A stretch of DNA of 64,000 bases from Actinoplanes lutulentus (lineage in GTDB: Bacteria; Actinomycetota; Actinomycetes; Mycobacteriales; Micromonosporaceae). The translations under genes and the position numbers were made by a program. Positions within the stretch are counted from its first letter, which is position 1. The number at the start of each line of letters is the position of its first letter. The stretch lies in NCBI RefSeq assembly GCF_003259845.1, contig NZ_QLMJ01000020.1:124001-188000 (forward strand), in the 5' to 3' direction. Below the pieces are notes generated by a model. That model did no database searches, had not been told where the DNA came from, and worked only from the letters and a program-made list of their open reading frames with translations. Below, one piece after another: positions 7,117 to 14,781 of the stretch.

Positions 7117-8856
7117 GTGCCGAGAGCGCGTGACACCAATGTGCGGATCCCTCAGGCTGCACGCGACGCCCTCGTGAGAATCGCCGGACGATGGCGGCAG
7201 TCCTTGGACGAGACGATGCGGCGGCTACTCAACGAACATCTTGCTGCGCAGGAGTCCATCGACGACGAGCGGGAGCGACTGACGCACGTCTCAACCGTGA
7301 TGCGGTATCCGCTGCCACTGCCCGGACGTAACCAGCCGCGGCAGGGTGTCCAACTACGGTTGCGCCTTGACGAAGGCGTCGCTGATCGGGCTCGGGCGGT
7401 CTCATTACAGCTGCCTGGGCAGTACCTACGCGCCCATCGGGACTATCAAGCACGTCTGCTGACTGATGCGGTGATGACTGCTATCGCCAGGCAGGAGCTG
7501 ATCACGGATGAGGTTCTCGACGGGGTGATGCCGCTGCTGCGACACGGCGCTGCCCTTGGGTTGTGGCGACTGACGACGGCAGCGATCAGCACACGCTCGG
7601 AGCTGGACGTGTACAGGCGTGCGGACCTCAGCCACAGCCAGCGCATAGCGGGGATCGCCTCAGGCCCGGCACCGCGGATCGAATACGTGGCGGCGGCGCT
7701 CCGTGAGGAGGACGTTGCCTGGCATGCGACATACCGCAGCGAAGCCGTTCAGTTCCTAGCGCGGAAACTACTCCCTGCTAGTGCCGAGGACGTAGAAGAC
7801 ATCCTGTTCGGGCAGGACACACCCGAATGGGACGACTTTCTGCTGGCCATGATCTACCGCAGCGAGTTCGACGATCCGATGTCCGGGTTCCGACCGCCGA
7901 TGCACGACTTCGAAGGTCGCGGCGGTTCGGCGGTGTGGCGAGCCAAACGCTGTCTGGAACGTCACGACACCTTGTTGTGGCTGAGGCGATCACGTAAGCG
8001 TGGCGCGCCCACGACAAGGGTGGTTCATCCACCCGGGTGGCCATTGCGTTCGCCCGACCGGTGGCAGTCGACCGTCTGTCCTCTGGGCCCGTTATTGCCG
8101 CCGATCTGGAGTTCGCATCTGGACGCCGGACGCGTGCTCGACATCGGTGCGGTCGGTCGACCTGTGCTGTGGCCAACCATCGAAGGGCCCAGTGGGGAGG
8201 CAATCCCGGTACCGCGGTTCGACGTCGTGACCGCCGCGGCACGAGGTGTGCATCTTGACGAGCTGATAGAGATGCTTCTTGTAGACGTGGCCGATCCGGC
8301 CTCGTCCGGCGACGCGGAAGCTGAGTTGAAGTCGGAGCCTGATGGGGATCGTGTCCCGGCGGACAGTGATGCCGATATCGACTTGGACGATGGGGTCCGG
8401 CTTGACGGGTATATCGACGAGTGGGAAAGCCAGCCGCTCTCCATGACCGCTCACCGGGCGTTCAACCTCGGACTGATCGACGCGGCTGAACGGGATGCTG
8501 CCGTCGATCATGCCCGAATCGCCACGCAGGAACACATGCAGCACGTGATCGCATCGCTCGTCGGAGAGGACGATCAACTCTGCTCAGACCTCCGGGCCGC
8601 GACGGACGCGCCGTACCTCTTCGCCGCGCTGGCCCGTCGTGGGCGGCGGCGTTTGTCGATCACGACCTCGAGTTGGACGTGGCCGGTCACCTCACTCGCT
8701 GCGGTGATCGCTGACTCGTCGGTCCCCGTAAGGGCGGTGGAGTACCTGGCGCAGCTGATGCGGTTGCGCTGCAAACGGCGGTTGGAGAGGTCGATGGAGC
8801 AGGCCGCGCGTGCCGCGTTCGATCGCTTCGGTTACGACCCGAACTCGATCTTGTGA
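7117..8856 (+). CDS. Unrecognised 579-residue protein with ribbon-helix-helix-like N-terminus
   Basis: I prefer the GTG at 7117; an ATG at 7096 would add seven residues. The N-terminus (DTNVRIPQAARDALVRIAG, then RQSLDETMRRLLNEHL) has the strand-helix-helix pattern of a ribbon-helix-helix DNA-binding domain. The remaining ~500 residues match no family I recognise. They include a WDDFLLAMIYRSEFDD segment, a Pro-rich middle and an acidic linker (DSDADIDLDDG), and end in a basic helix (RLRCKRRLERSMEQAARAA). No catalytic motif or membrane span is evident. Codon use is typical of the genome. It stands alone on its strand. A DNA-binding accessory protein of a mobile element is one guess, which I cannot support further. 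Confidence 0.65.
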   Translation: MPRARDTNVRIPQAARDALVRIAGRWRQSLDETMRRLLNEHLAAQESIDDERERLTHVSTVMRYPLPLPGRNQPRQGVQLRLRLDEGVADRARAVSLQLPGQYLRAHRDYQARLLTDAVMTAIARQELITDEVLDGVMPLLRHGAALGLWRLTTAAISTRSELDVYRRADLSHSQRIAGIASGPAPRIEYVAAALREEDVAWHATYRSEAVQFLARKLLPASAEDVEDILFGQDTPEWDDFLLAMIYRSEFDDPMSGFRPPMHDFEGRGGSAVWRAKRCLERHDTLLWLRRSRKRGAPTTRVVHPPGWPLRSPDRWQSTVCPLGPLLPPIWSSHLDAGRVLDIGAVGRPVLWPTIEGPSGEAIPVPRFDVVTAAARGVHLDELIEMLLVDVADPASSGDAEAELKSEPDGDRVPADSDADIDLDDGVRLDGYIDEWESQPLSMTAHRAFNLGLIDAAERDAAVDHARIATQEHMQHVIASLVGEDDQLCSDLRAATDAPYLFAALARRGRRRLSITTSSWTWPVTSLAAVIADSSVPVRAVEYLAQLMRLRCKRRLERSMEQAARAAFDRFGYDPNSIL

Positions 8857-8959
8857 CACCGACCGTCAGTAAGCGCCTGTTCCGAAGCTCGATTCTGGGT
8901 CTCGATCCATTCAGAACAGCCGGATCCCTAGCGGGGCCGGCGTAAGGAATCGAGGAAAC

Positions 8960-9130
8960 GTGGGAGCGATCGATGAAGCCGACAGCGCGGTCATCGCTGC
9001 TAGAAGTAGAGGTAGAGGTAGAGGTAGAGGCCGGGAGCCGTGGCGCCGGGTACGTAGGGCGATGACGGTGTTGGCGCAGGTCGCCTTGGGTCAGCTCATG
9101 GCCTGGCTGCTGCGTAGCTGGCTCGGGTAG
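8960..9130 (+). CDS. Small basic protein with Arg-Gly repeat (putative)
   Basis: A GTG at 8960, with GAGGAAAC just upstream, opens a 56-codon frame ending at TAG 9128-9130. It reads MGAIDEADSAVIAARS, then an RGRGRGRGRE stretch, then a basic/hydrophobic tail (TVLAQVALGQLMAWLLRSWLG) that could form a short membrane-associating helix. The Arg-Gly run comes from four perfect GTAGAG hexamers. It follows the large unrecognised gene by about 100 bases on the same strand. No homologue comes to mind. The ribosome-binding site and plausible composition support it, but its small size keeps confidence low. Confidence 0.38.
   Translation: MGAIDEADSAVIAARSRGRGRGRGREPWRRVRRAMTVLAQVALGQLMAWLLRSWLG
9006..9029 (+). 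repeat. Tandem GTAGAG hexamer, four copies
   Basis: Four exact copies of GTAGAG lie end to end. In the overlapping small frame they encode alternating Arg-Gly. An in-frame hexamer can gain or lose units without a frameshift, so copy number may vary between strains. Confidence 0.9.
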
Positions 9131-9450
9131 ACAACCGACCGCTGGGCGGCGCACGGGCCCTCGAAGAGCACGACAACATTCCAGGCTTCCGGGACCACGA
9201 CTTGCACATCGCCTGCGCCAAGTGCAGCGTGTAGTGGCGCTACCCGACTGCAGGAGCCTGCAGGGCAGGGATCATATGCCCACAGCCGTGAACGCCAAGG
9301 TCTGACGGAAGACTTGCGAGCTTGTATACGGCACCGGGCCGGATCGTTCCGGTGCCGCATACGCGAGAACCGACGGGGCGTCGAACGACGCGCAGGGGCT
9401 GTAGTAACCGTGCGTCACTACAGCCCGTTACATAAAACGTCCGTTGACTG
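9131..9450. other. Intergenic stretch with no confident gene
   Basis: A short forward frame ending at about 9236 (RALEEHDNIPGFRDHDLHI, then ACAKCSV and a stop) has protein-like composition but no start codon or ribosome-binding site. It may be the tail of a decayed gene. No RNA gene or repeat is evident in the rest of the stretch. Confidence 0.25.
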
Positions 9451-9714
9451 TCAGCCGCCGTTCCGCAGAACGATCCGTTGACCCCCGCTTATCAACTCGG
9501 CCCAACGCGTGAGCTGAGGCTCGGGGATCGGCTTCCCTCCGCCAGCCGTCCAGTGACGGGCGAGGACCGGCTTCACCTCACCGACCGGGCGGCCGGAACA
9601 TTCTTCGAAGACCTCGTCCATGACCGGTTGCATCTTGGCGTTGAACTGTTCCACCGCCTGCCGGCCGATCCGCTCCAGAGCACCCGGCTTGAACGTGATC
9701 TTTGTGCGTGCCAC
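9451..9714 (-). CDS. Small hypothetical protein, 87 residues
   Basis: The GTG at 9714 is preceded by GGGGGAGAG on the coding strand. The product (MARTKITFKPGALERIGRQ, then FNAKMQPVMDEVFEECSGRP and EVKPVLARHW) is of a kind often seen in actinobacterial prophages and integrated elements, where similar small proteins sit near head-tail joining genes. That link is from memory of the pattern, not from an alignment. No phage structural gene is present next to it here. I see no catalytic motif. It is probably a real gene left over from, or carried by, an accessory element. Confidence 0.6.
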   Translation of the reverse strand: MARTKITFKPGALERIGRQAVEQFNAKMQPVMDEVFEECSGRPVGEVKPVLARHWTAGGGKPIPEPQLTRWAELISGGQRIVLRNGG

Positions 9715-10670
9715 AGACTCTCCCCCGTTGTTCGCATTACTGCATCTAGATCAGCGTATGCGCGATCTTCGTACCTGCCAGCACACGATCGGGCGACTGT
9801 TATTGCCGCCGCGAGCGGAAATGTCGCCAGGGGATTTCAGTGCGGCCGGCAGCTCGTCTGGCGGGACACTGAAGATCGCCACAAGGCGAGGACGAGCCGG
9901 AAGCGATGTAGATCGCCGGGAGGTTGAGCAGCGCCCACGGGCTTGTGGTTTGTCCGCGAAACGAACGTCTCGTGCACAGGACTCGAACAAGGCCAACCCG
10001 CATGTCCGTGCCATCGCTTGAAAGTTGAGCGCACTCACCTCGGCTATGACAGTAAGAGTGGTGTTTCGGCGTAGCCGGAACGTCCGCTTTCGTGACCTCG
10101 GGGTCCTGGCCCATGGGGAGCGCGTTGGGAGCACTGCTCTGACCCGACCACGTCGCTGGGCTCGACAGAGGTGACGGCGGCAGGGGGAGCACGTGCTCCT
10201 CGCCGGCCGCGATGTTTGCCCTGTTCGGAGGTCGTCCTCAGTGATGCTCGGGAGCACCGCCACGATGAAATTGGGTTATTCGGGGTGGGCGGTGCTGCGC
10301 TGCTCCCAAATCCGACAATCAGACGGGGAGCAGGCGGGGTTGAAATCAGCAGCGTTGAACAGCGCCGAGCTGCGTTCAGTGGCGTCGGGCGACGGCGGCT
10401 GAGCAGGGCTGATCTGTGTTTGTTCTGTTCAGGGGCTTGATCGGGCTACGTTCACACAGGAGTGGTCTCTGGGGAAAGCGTTCGGCGGGCGGACTGTTGC
10501 AGAGCGGTACGCCGACCTGATCGCGTCGGGGCCGGCGGAGCAAGGCAGGAGACCGTAGTCCAGCGTTGTCGGGGTTGGTCGTCTGATGCCCGATCGGCTG
10601 TCGCGCTGGCGCCCGCGGCAGCAGCTGCCCCCGTTTACCCCCCGAAAACCCCGGCCGGTGGTTCAAAATC
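9715..10670. other. Gene-poor stretch upstream of the tRNA fragment
   Basis: Several overlapping frames exist here, but none has a convincing start and family. The most protein-like is on the minus strand within 9751-10263 (VAIFSVPPDELPAALKSPGD). A decayed gene is possible. No tRNA body is present upstream of the tRNA 3' fragment at 10771. The stretch may be remnants of earlier insertions next to an attachment site. Confidence 0.3.
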
Positions 10671-10770
10671 AGTGACAAGCGGTGATCATTTGTGTCCTAC
10701 GTTTGTGCAGCTTATTGCCAGTGCGCGACAACCAATGACAAGCTCGGAATGGTCCGGGTCAGCGACAAGG
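10671..10770 (+). repeat. Three short direct repeats (RRYGACAAGS) before the tRNA fragment
   Basis: AGTGACAAGC (10671-10680), AATGACAAGC (10734-10743) and AGCGACAAGG (10761-10770) are near-identical and share orientation. The last abuts the tRNA 3' end. Arm-type sites of tyrosine integrases are short repeats placed like this beside the core, so they could be recombinase-binding arms. With a ten-base unit and uneven spacing, chance cannot be excluded. Confidence 0.3.
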
Positions 10771-10799
10771 GGTCGCAGGTTCAAATCCTGTCAGCCCGA
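10771..10799 (+). other. 3' end of a tRNA-Pro gene, probable attachment-site core
   Basis: The sequence forms an exact T arm (stem GCAGG / CCTGT, loop TTCAAAT). It is followed by the 3' acceptor strand CAGCCCG and discriminator A. An acceptor ending ...CCCG-A implies a C1-G72 pair, which is characteristic of bacterial tRNA-Pro. The sequence upstream does not fold into the rest of a tRNA, so only the 3' third is present. A tRNA 3' fragment followed by the tRNA terminator and a tyrosine recombinase is the usual look of one junction of an integrated element. Confidence 0.72.
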
Positions 10800-10806
10800 C
10801 AGCGAA

Positions 10807-10846
10807 GGGGTTTCCACAGGTCAGCGACTTGCGGAAGCCCCTTTTT
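10807..10846 (+). terminator. Intrinsic terminator behind the tRNA-Pro fragment
   Basis: GGGGTTTCC (10807-10815) pairs with GGAAGCCCC (10833-10841), nine pairs including one G-T, and five T residues follow immediately. Its position just after the tRNA 3' end suggests it is the natural terminator of the tRNA gene, which marks this as the chromosomal-side end of the split tRNA. Confidence 0.75.
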
Positions 10847-10915
10847 CGTGTCTGACGACGTCACCGGGATCGAGCACGCCGCTTGTAGACCCCTTGACTC
10901 GGCAGGTGACGAGAC

Positions 10916-11878
10916 ATGCCCCTACTGAACCTCGACCGACTGTGCGAAGGCCTGGAGAAAGGCGACTGGGCCGGCTTTCTCCGCGACTGGGACCGCACCC
11001 TTCGGGCTGCGAATCACCCGGAAACGACCCGCTACAACTACCTGCTGGCGGCCGCCCAGTTAGCCAAATACCTGGGCGACGAATCACCGGATCCTGACGC
11101 CGACGACGCCGCCCAGGACCCGACGATGGTCACGAAGGCGCACTGCGAATTCTTCCAGGCGTGGATGATCGAAACCCGCTCCGCGTCGACCGCGCTGAAC
11201 AAGCACAAAGGTCTCCAGCAGTTCTTCAAGTACCTCCTCGAGGAAGAGGAGATCGACAAGTCGCCGATGGCCCGGGTGAAGCAGCCGATCGTCGAGCAGA
11301 GACTCGTTCCGATCATGGGTGACGACGACACGAAGAAGCTGCTCGACTCCACCAAAGGTAAAACGTTCCTGGCGTTGCGCGACGAGGCGATCATCCGGCT
11401 GTACTACAACACCGGCGCCCGCCTGTCCGAGATCGGGAATCTGCTGTTGACCGATCTGGACATGAACACCGAGTCGGTCCTGCTGCACGGCAAAGGCTCC
11501 AAAGACCGCCGGGTCCGATTCGGTCCGAAGACCTCACGGGCCATCGCCCGCTATCTGCGGGCTCGCGCGAAGCGGAAAGGCGCCGCCGAGGTGCCGCAGT
11601 TGTGGCTGGCCGAACGCGGCGCAAAGGCCCTTGCGCCGAACGGCATCAAAATCATGCTTAAGCGACGCGGTGCCACGGCCGGCGTGCAGGGCACGCACGC
11701 GCACCGGTGGCGGCACAACTTCGCTCATGAGTGGCACAAGAAGGGCGGCAACACCGGCGATCTGATGCTGCTGCTCGGCTGGGCGTCGGAGGACATGCCG
11801 CGCCGGTACGGGGCGAGCGCGGCCGCGGAGCGGGCGCAGGAACTCCAGACGCAGATGGGCATCGGCGAGAAGGTCTGA
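10916..11878 (+). CDS. Tyrosine recombinase/integrase, copy 1
   Basis: This 320-residue integrase has a SAM-like N-terminal core-binding domain (about 1-125, with TRYNYLLAAAQLAKYL and TALNKHKGLQQFFKYLLEE) and a C-terminal catalytic domain. Box I Arg lies in NTGARLSEIGNL (about 169). Box II reads HAHRWRHNFAHEW (about 260-272) and carries His-x-x-Arg. A second His/Trp region (LLGWASEDMPRRYG) follows, and the Tyr nucleophile is in RRYGASAAAERAQ (about 300). The gene begins 70 bases after the tRNA terminator, a normal place for the integrase of an element that uses that tRNA. It is clearly paralogous to the recombinase at 13448, with long stretches nearly identical. All catalytic residues are present, so it is probably functional. 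Confidence 0.92.
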   Translation: MPLLNLDRLCEGLEKGDWAGFLRDWDRTLRAANHPETTRYNYLLAAAQLAKYLGDESPDPDADDAAQDPTMVTKAHCEFFQAWMIETRSASTALNKHKGLQQFFKYLLEEEEIDKSPMARVKQPIVEQRLVPIMGDDDTKKLLDSTKGKTFLALRDEAIIRLYYNTGARLSEIGNLLLTDLDMNTESVLLHGKGSKDRRVRFGPKTSRAIARYLRARAKRKGAAEVPQLWLAERGAKALAPNGIKIMLKRRGATAGVQGTHAHRWRHNFAHEWHKKGGNTGDLMLLLGWASEDMPRRYGASAAAERAQELQTQMGIGEKV

Positions 11879-12029
11879 GCCGCCCGCCTGGCCGACTCTT
11901 GAAGGAGGACTACCGGAGACAACCGGGGACAACTTCCGCTGAGGTGGATCGTGGCCTGAAGATGAGGTCACGGTTCGATGGAGGGCGACTACGTGCCCTT
12001 TCATGTAGTCAAGGAGTCCAACACCGTAA

Positions 12030-12078
12030 GCGGGCGAGGCCGGCCCACTCGAAAGAGTGGCTGCACGGCCTCGCCCGC
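12030..12078 (+). terminator. Very stable 49-nt hairpin after the integrase (terminator or structured element)
   Basis: GCGGGCGAGGCCG (12030-12042) pairs perfectly with 12066-12078 over 13 bp. Inside it, CCACTC and GAGTGG (12045-12050 and 12055-12060) form a second 6-bp stem closed by a GAAA tetraloop. Together they make one long, slightly bulged hairpin. No T tract follows, so a factor-independent terminator is only one option; a structured RNA or a recombination or protein-binding site are others. It lies between the integrase (ends 11878) and the nucleotidyltransferase (starts 12132). Confidence 0.65.
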
Positions 12079-12131
12079 AGGTGATTCGGGCAAGCTACGG
12101 ACAGCGGCCGAAGTGGAGGTGGTGAGAACTT

Positions 12132-13007
12132 ATGGAGCGCTCGCGAGCGGTGGCGTTGGTCGAGGAGGTGCTGGGGCGTCTCGTGGATGGCCACGGGGAG
12201 TGGCCGTTGAGCCTCGTCCGCGAGGTGTATGTCTTCGGTTCGTTCGCACGCGGCGCTCTGCAGCCGGGCGACGTCGACCTCAATGTGGAGATCGATAGGG
12301 ACGATCGGTGGAGGGCCTGGTTCATTGACGCGATGACAGCGGGGCACGACCCGTATGTGCGGTTCCGCCAGGCGTTCGTGGGGCGCAAACGCTTGGTGCA
12401 GTTTATGTTCAGCGGCCTCGATGGCGCTGACTTCCCGATGACGCTGCTCTGGCGTCGCGGTGATGACCTGAACACAGCGCTGGGCCGGCTTGCCGAAATC
12501 AAGGCCGATCCGGACGCGGGCAGGGCTGAACGGCACGCGATGCTGCCGCAGTTCGAGGGACTAGACCACTGGGTGTCTCGCTTCCATCGGGAGCATTTTG
12601 TTGCGGCGATCGATTCGGGTGCGATCACAGTGGAGCGGGTGACGCTTGCGGAGGCGGAGCCACGTCACCTCGCTCACCCGGTGGTCGAGGACCACCTGTG
12701 GGATCGTTGGCCGACGACCAGCCCGCTGTATCGGGCAGCCGGCGCCGTCTTCGCGTACCTGATTGATCGGGGAGTGGACCCTGCGAAGTTGCATCTACAC
12801 GGAAAGGATGTTCGTGCTGGGAAGACGCCGTACTACGCCGGATTCTCGCTGCGGTACCTGCGAGCGATGCAGTGGTGCTTCACGGACTATGGTGGCCGCG
12901 AGTGGATCGAGGTCGTCCACCCAACTAAGCGCGGCGACATACACGCGCTCCGGGTACTCCCCGCGTCGGTGGAAAAGCTGAAGGAGCTAGAATGGTTACG
13001 CAGCTGA
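12132..13007 (+). CDS. Nucleotidyltransferase-fold protein
   Basis: The 291-residue product has the polymerase-beta-type nucleotidyltransferase signature near its N-terminus: VYVFGSFARGALQPGDVDL (about 34-52), containing the Gly-Ser and Asp-x-Asp metal motif. A third acidic residue may be in the FMFSGLDGADF strand. The C-terminal half (about 150-291) is not a domain I recognise. It includes HLWDRWPTTSPLY and a YAGFSLRYLRAMQWCF segment. A strong GGAGGTGG site precedes the ATG. No HEPN partner is adjacent, so a classical MNT/HEPN toxin-antitoxin pair is not supported. It lies between two paralogous integrases and is probably mobile-element cargo, possibly a defence or nucleotide-modifying enzyme (inference). 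Confidence 0.75.
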   Translation: MERSRAVALVEEVLGRLVDGHGEWPLSLVREVYVFGSFARGALQPGDVDLNVEIDRDDRWRAWFIDAMTAGHDPYVRFRQAFVGRKRLVQFMFSGLDGADFPMTLLWRRGDDLNTALGRLAEIKADPDAGRAERHAMLPQFEGLDHWVSRFHREHFVAAIDSGAITVERVTLAEAEPRHLAHPVVEDHLWDRWPTTSPLYRAAGAVFAYLIDRGVDPAKLHLHGKDVRAGKTPYYAGFSLRYLRAMQWCFTDYGGREWIEVVHPTKRGDIHALRVLPASVEKLKELEWLRS

Positions 13008-13447
13008 GCTCGACCCCAAAAAGGTGGCCTGAGCTGCGGAAACTCTTCAGGTAATAGCACCCGCAACCCGGCAGGTTATTGGTTCGCGTCCGACCTCATT
13101 CCCAGCTTATATCGGAATTCCGGAATCGTCCAGTGATTCTCGCTCAATTGTGTAGGTGATCCGGATTGCGTTATGGGGATTTCTTTATTGTCGTTTGTTG
13201 GCGCGCATCAGTGCTCGATGTCGATCGTCTCGGATGTGGCGGGAAGCGGGTTTGTTGTTCTTAGCCTTGTCGACTCGCGGGTTCTGTCGGTTCGGTTTGT
13301 GCGCGCCGGTTCGTTGCAGAGGTAAGCGGGACTACTGTGGACAACCCCGGACATCTTCCCCGGTGCAGATCTCCGGCACGAGGATGAGAGAACCGGCTGC
13401 TGACATGGCTGGCGCCCTAGTTGAGGGCTGGCTGGAGATGCTCGGGG
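13008..13447. other. Intergenic stretch between nucleotidyltransferase and integrase copy 2
   Basis: I see no gene here. A short element near 13085-13100 resembles a tRNA T arm (GGTTCGCGTCC) but does not pair well, so I do not call a second tRNA end. An earlier ATG for the integrase exists at 13421. Confidence 0.4.
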
Positions 13448-14404
13448 GTGGCGGTGCTGGATCTGCAAAGGGTCTGCCACGGGCTCACGCCGGCTTGGTT
13501 CGACTACCTGCGGGACTGGGACCGCACGCTGCGCGGCGGGAACTATCCGGAGACGACGCGTTACAACTATCTGCTCGCGGGTGCGCAGTTGGGCCGGTAT
13601 CTGATCGAGAATGCCGGGGATCTGGGTGCGGGGGAGGCCTCGCAGGATCCGACTGAGGTGGCGCGGGGTCACGTTGAGGAGTTTCAGGCGTGGATGGTGC
13701 GGACGCGGTCGGCGTCGACGGCGTTGAACAAGCACAAGGGGTTGCAGCAGTTCTTTAAGTGGTTGGTCGAGGAGGAGGATCTGGAGCGGTCGCCGCTGGC
13801 TCGTGTGAAGCAGCCGAAAACCGCTCAGGTGTTGATTCCGATTCTCGGCGACGAGGACACTGCCAAGATTTTGGCGACCTGCAAGGACAAGACTTTCCTG
13901 TCGTTGCGGGATGAGGCGATCATCCGGGTCTTCTACAACACCGGCGCCCGGCTCTCGGAGGTCGCTGGGCTTGAGCTCGACGACGTGGATCTGGACCATG
14001 ACACGTTGCTGTTTCACGGCAAGGGCATGAAGGACCGCCGGGTGCGGTTCGGTGGCAGGTCCGGCCGGGCATTGAGCCGCTATCTGCGCGTGCGAGCCCG
14101 CCGCCGTTCTACGGGCTCGGCGGCGTTGTGGCTGCCCAAGGCGGGTGAGACGCCGCTGGCGGCAAACGGCATCAAGATCATGCTGCGGCGCCGGGGTGAG
14201 CTGGCCGGGGTGGCGAACGTGCATGCGCATCGATGGCGGCACAACTTCGCGCACGAGTGGAAGCTGGCCGGCGGTGACACCGGGGATCTGATGCTGGTTC
14301 TCGGCTGGGCCTCGGATGACATGCCGCGCCGGTACGGGGCGAGCGCGGCGGCGGAGCGGGCGCAGCAGGTGCACGCTCGGCTGCGTATCGGTGACCGGGT
14401 TTGA
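13448..14404 (+). CDS. Tyrosine recombinase/integrase, copy 2
   Basis: I prefer the GTG at 13448 (MAVLDLQRVCHG), which aligns with the start of copy 1 (MPLLNLDRLCEG). An ATG at 13421 would add nine residues. The 318-residue product keeps every catalytic element: NTGARLSEVAGL (box I Arg), VHAHRWRHNFAHEW (box II His and Arg), VLGWASDDMPRRYG and the Tyr in RRYGASAAAERAQQ. It shares with copy 1 the LNKHKGLQQFFK core-binding helix and most of the active site, so the two arose by duplication or by accretion of related elements. A small gene follows 20 bases later. Confidence 0.92.
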   Translation: MAVLDLQRVCHGLTPAWFDYLRDWDRTLRGGNYPETTRYNYLLAGAQLGRYLIENAGDLGAGEASQDPTEVARGHVEEFQAWMVRTRSASTALNKHKGLQQFFKWLVEEEDLERSPLARVKQPKTAQVLIPILGDEDTAKILATCKDKTFLSLRDEAIIRVFYNTGARLSEVAGLELDDVDLDHDTLLFHGKGMKDRRVRFGGRSGRALSRYLRVRARRRSTGSAALWLPKAGETPLAANGIKIMLRRRGELAGVANVHAHRWRHNFAHEWKLAGGDTGDLMLVLGWASDDMPRRYGASAAAERAQQVHARLRIGDRV

Positions 14405-14424
14405 CCTCGGGGGAGGGATTGACT

Positions 14425-14685
14425 GTGGCGTTGACGGAGCGGCAGCGGGTGCGGCGGGCGCGGATCGCGGCGCACGCGTCGTGGGCAAATACCGCTGATC
14501 GCAAGGGCCGGACGACGCCGGCGACGTCGGCGTTTCTGGCCCGGTTCGAGAAGCAGGTGGACCCGCTCGGGGTGTTGGAACCGGAGGTACGGGCGCAGAT
14601 GGCCGCCCATGCGCGCCGGGCGTACATGCTGCAGTTGGCGGAACGGTCGGCGAAAGCCCGTGCGCGCCGGGCTGCTGGTGGCTAA
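14425..14685 (+). CDS. Small basic hypothetical protein next to integrase
   Basis: The GTG at 14425, with GGGGGAGGG about ten bases upstream, gives 86 residues (MALTERQRVRRARIAAHAS). A TTG at 14401 would be a longer alternative. The protein is rich in Arg and Ala and predicted almost entirely helical, with RKGRTTPATSAFLARFEKQV and an Ala/Arg C-terminus. There is no known domain. Small proteins of this kind sit behind integrases in several actinobacterial elements; an accessory DNA-binding or excision role would fit but is inference. Confidence 0.65.
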   Translation: MALTERQRVRRARIAAHASWANTADRKGRTTPATSAFLARFEKQVDPLGVLEPEVRAQMAAHARRAYMLQLAERSAKARARRAAGG

Positions 14686-14781
14686 AGGTGGTGTCGATCG
14701 GGTTGTTTGCCTTTATGACGGATCGTGGCAGGTTGTTCTGGGATACGGGTCGTTCATGAGCTGCGTGGAACGGGGTGCGTC

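Noticed and set aside
9751..10263. A 170-codon minus-strand frame
   Set aside because: Only a short part looks like protein and the start region is Arg/Ser-rich. At most it is a decayed gene.
12132..13007. A toxin-antitoxin (MNT/HEPN) interpretation of the nucleotidyltransferase
   Set aside because: No HEPN-like partner gene is adjacent, and the protein is about twice the size of MNT antitoxins.
13071..13105. A T-arm-like sequence (GGTTCGCGTCC) suggesting a second tRNA end near integrase copy 2
   Set aside because: The flanking bases do not form a five-pair T stem or an acceptor strand, so I do not call an attachment site there.
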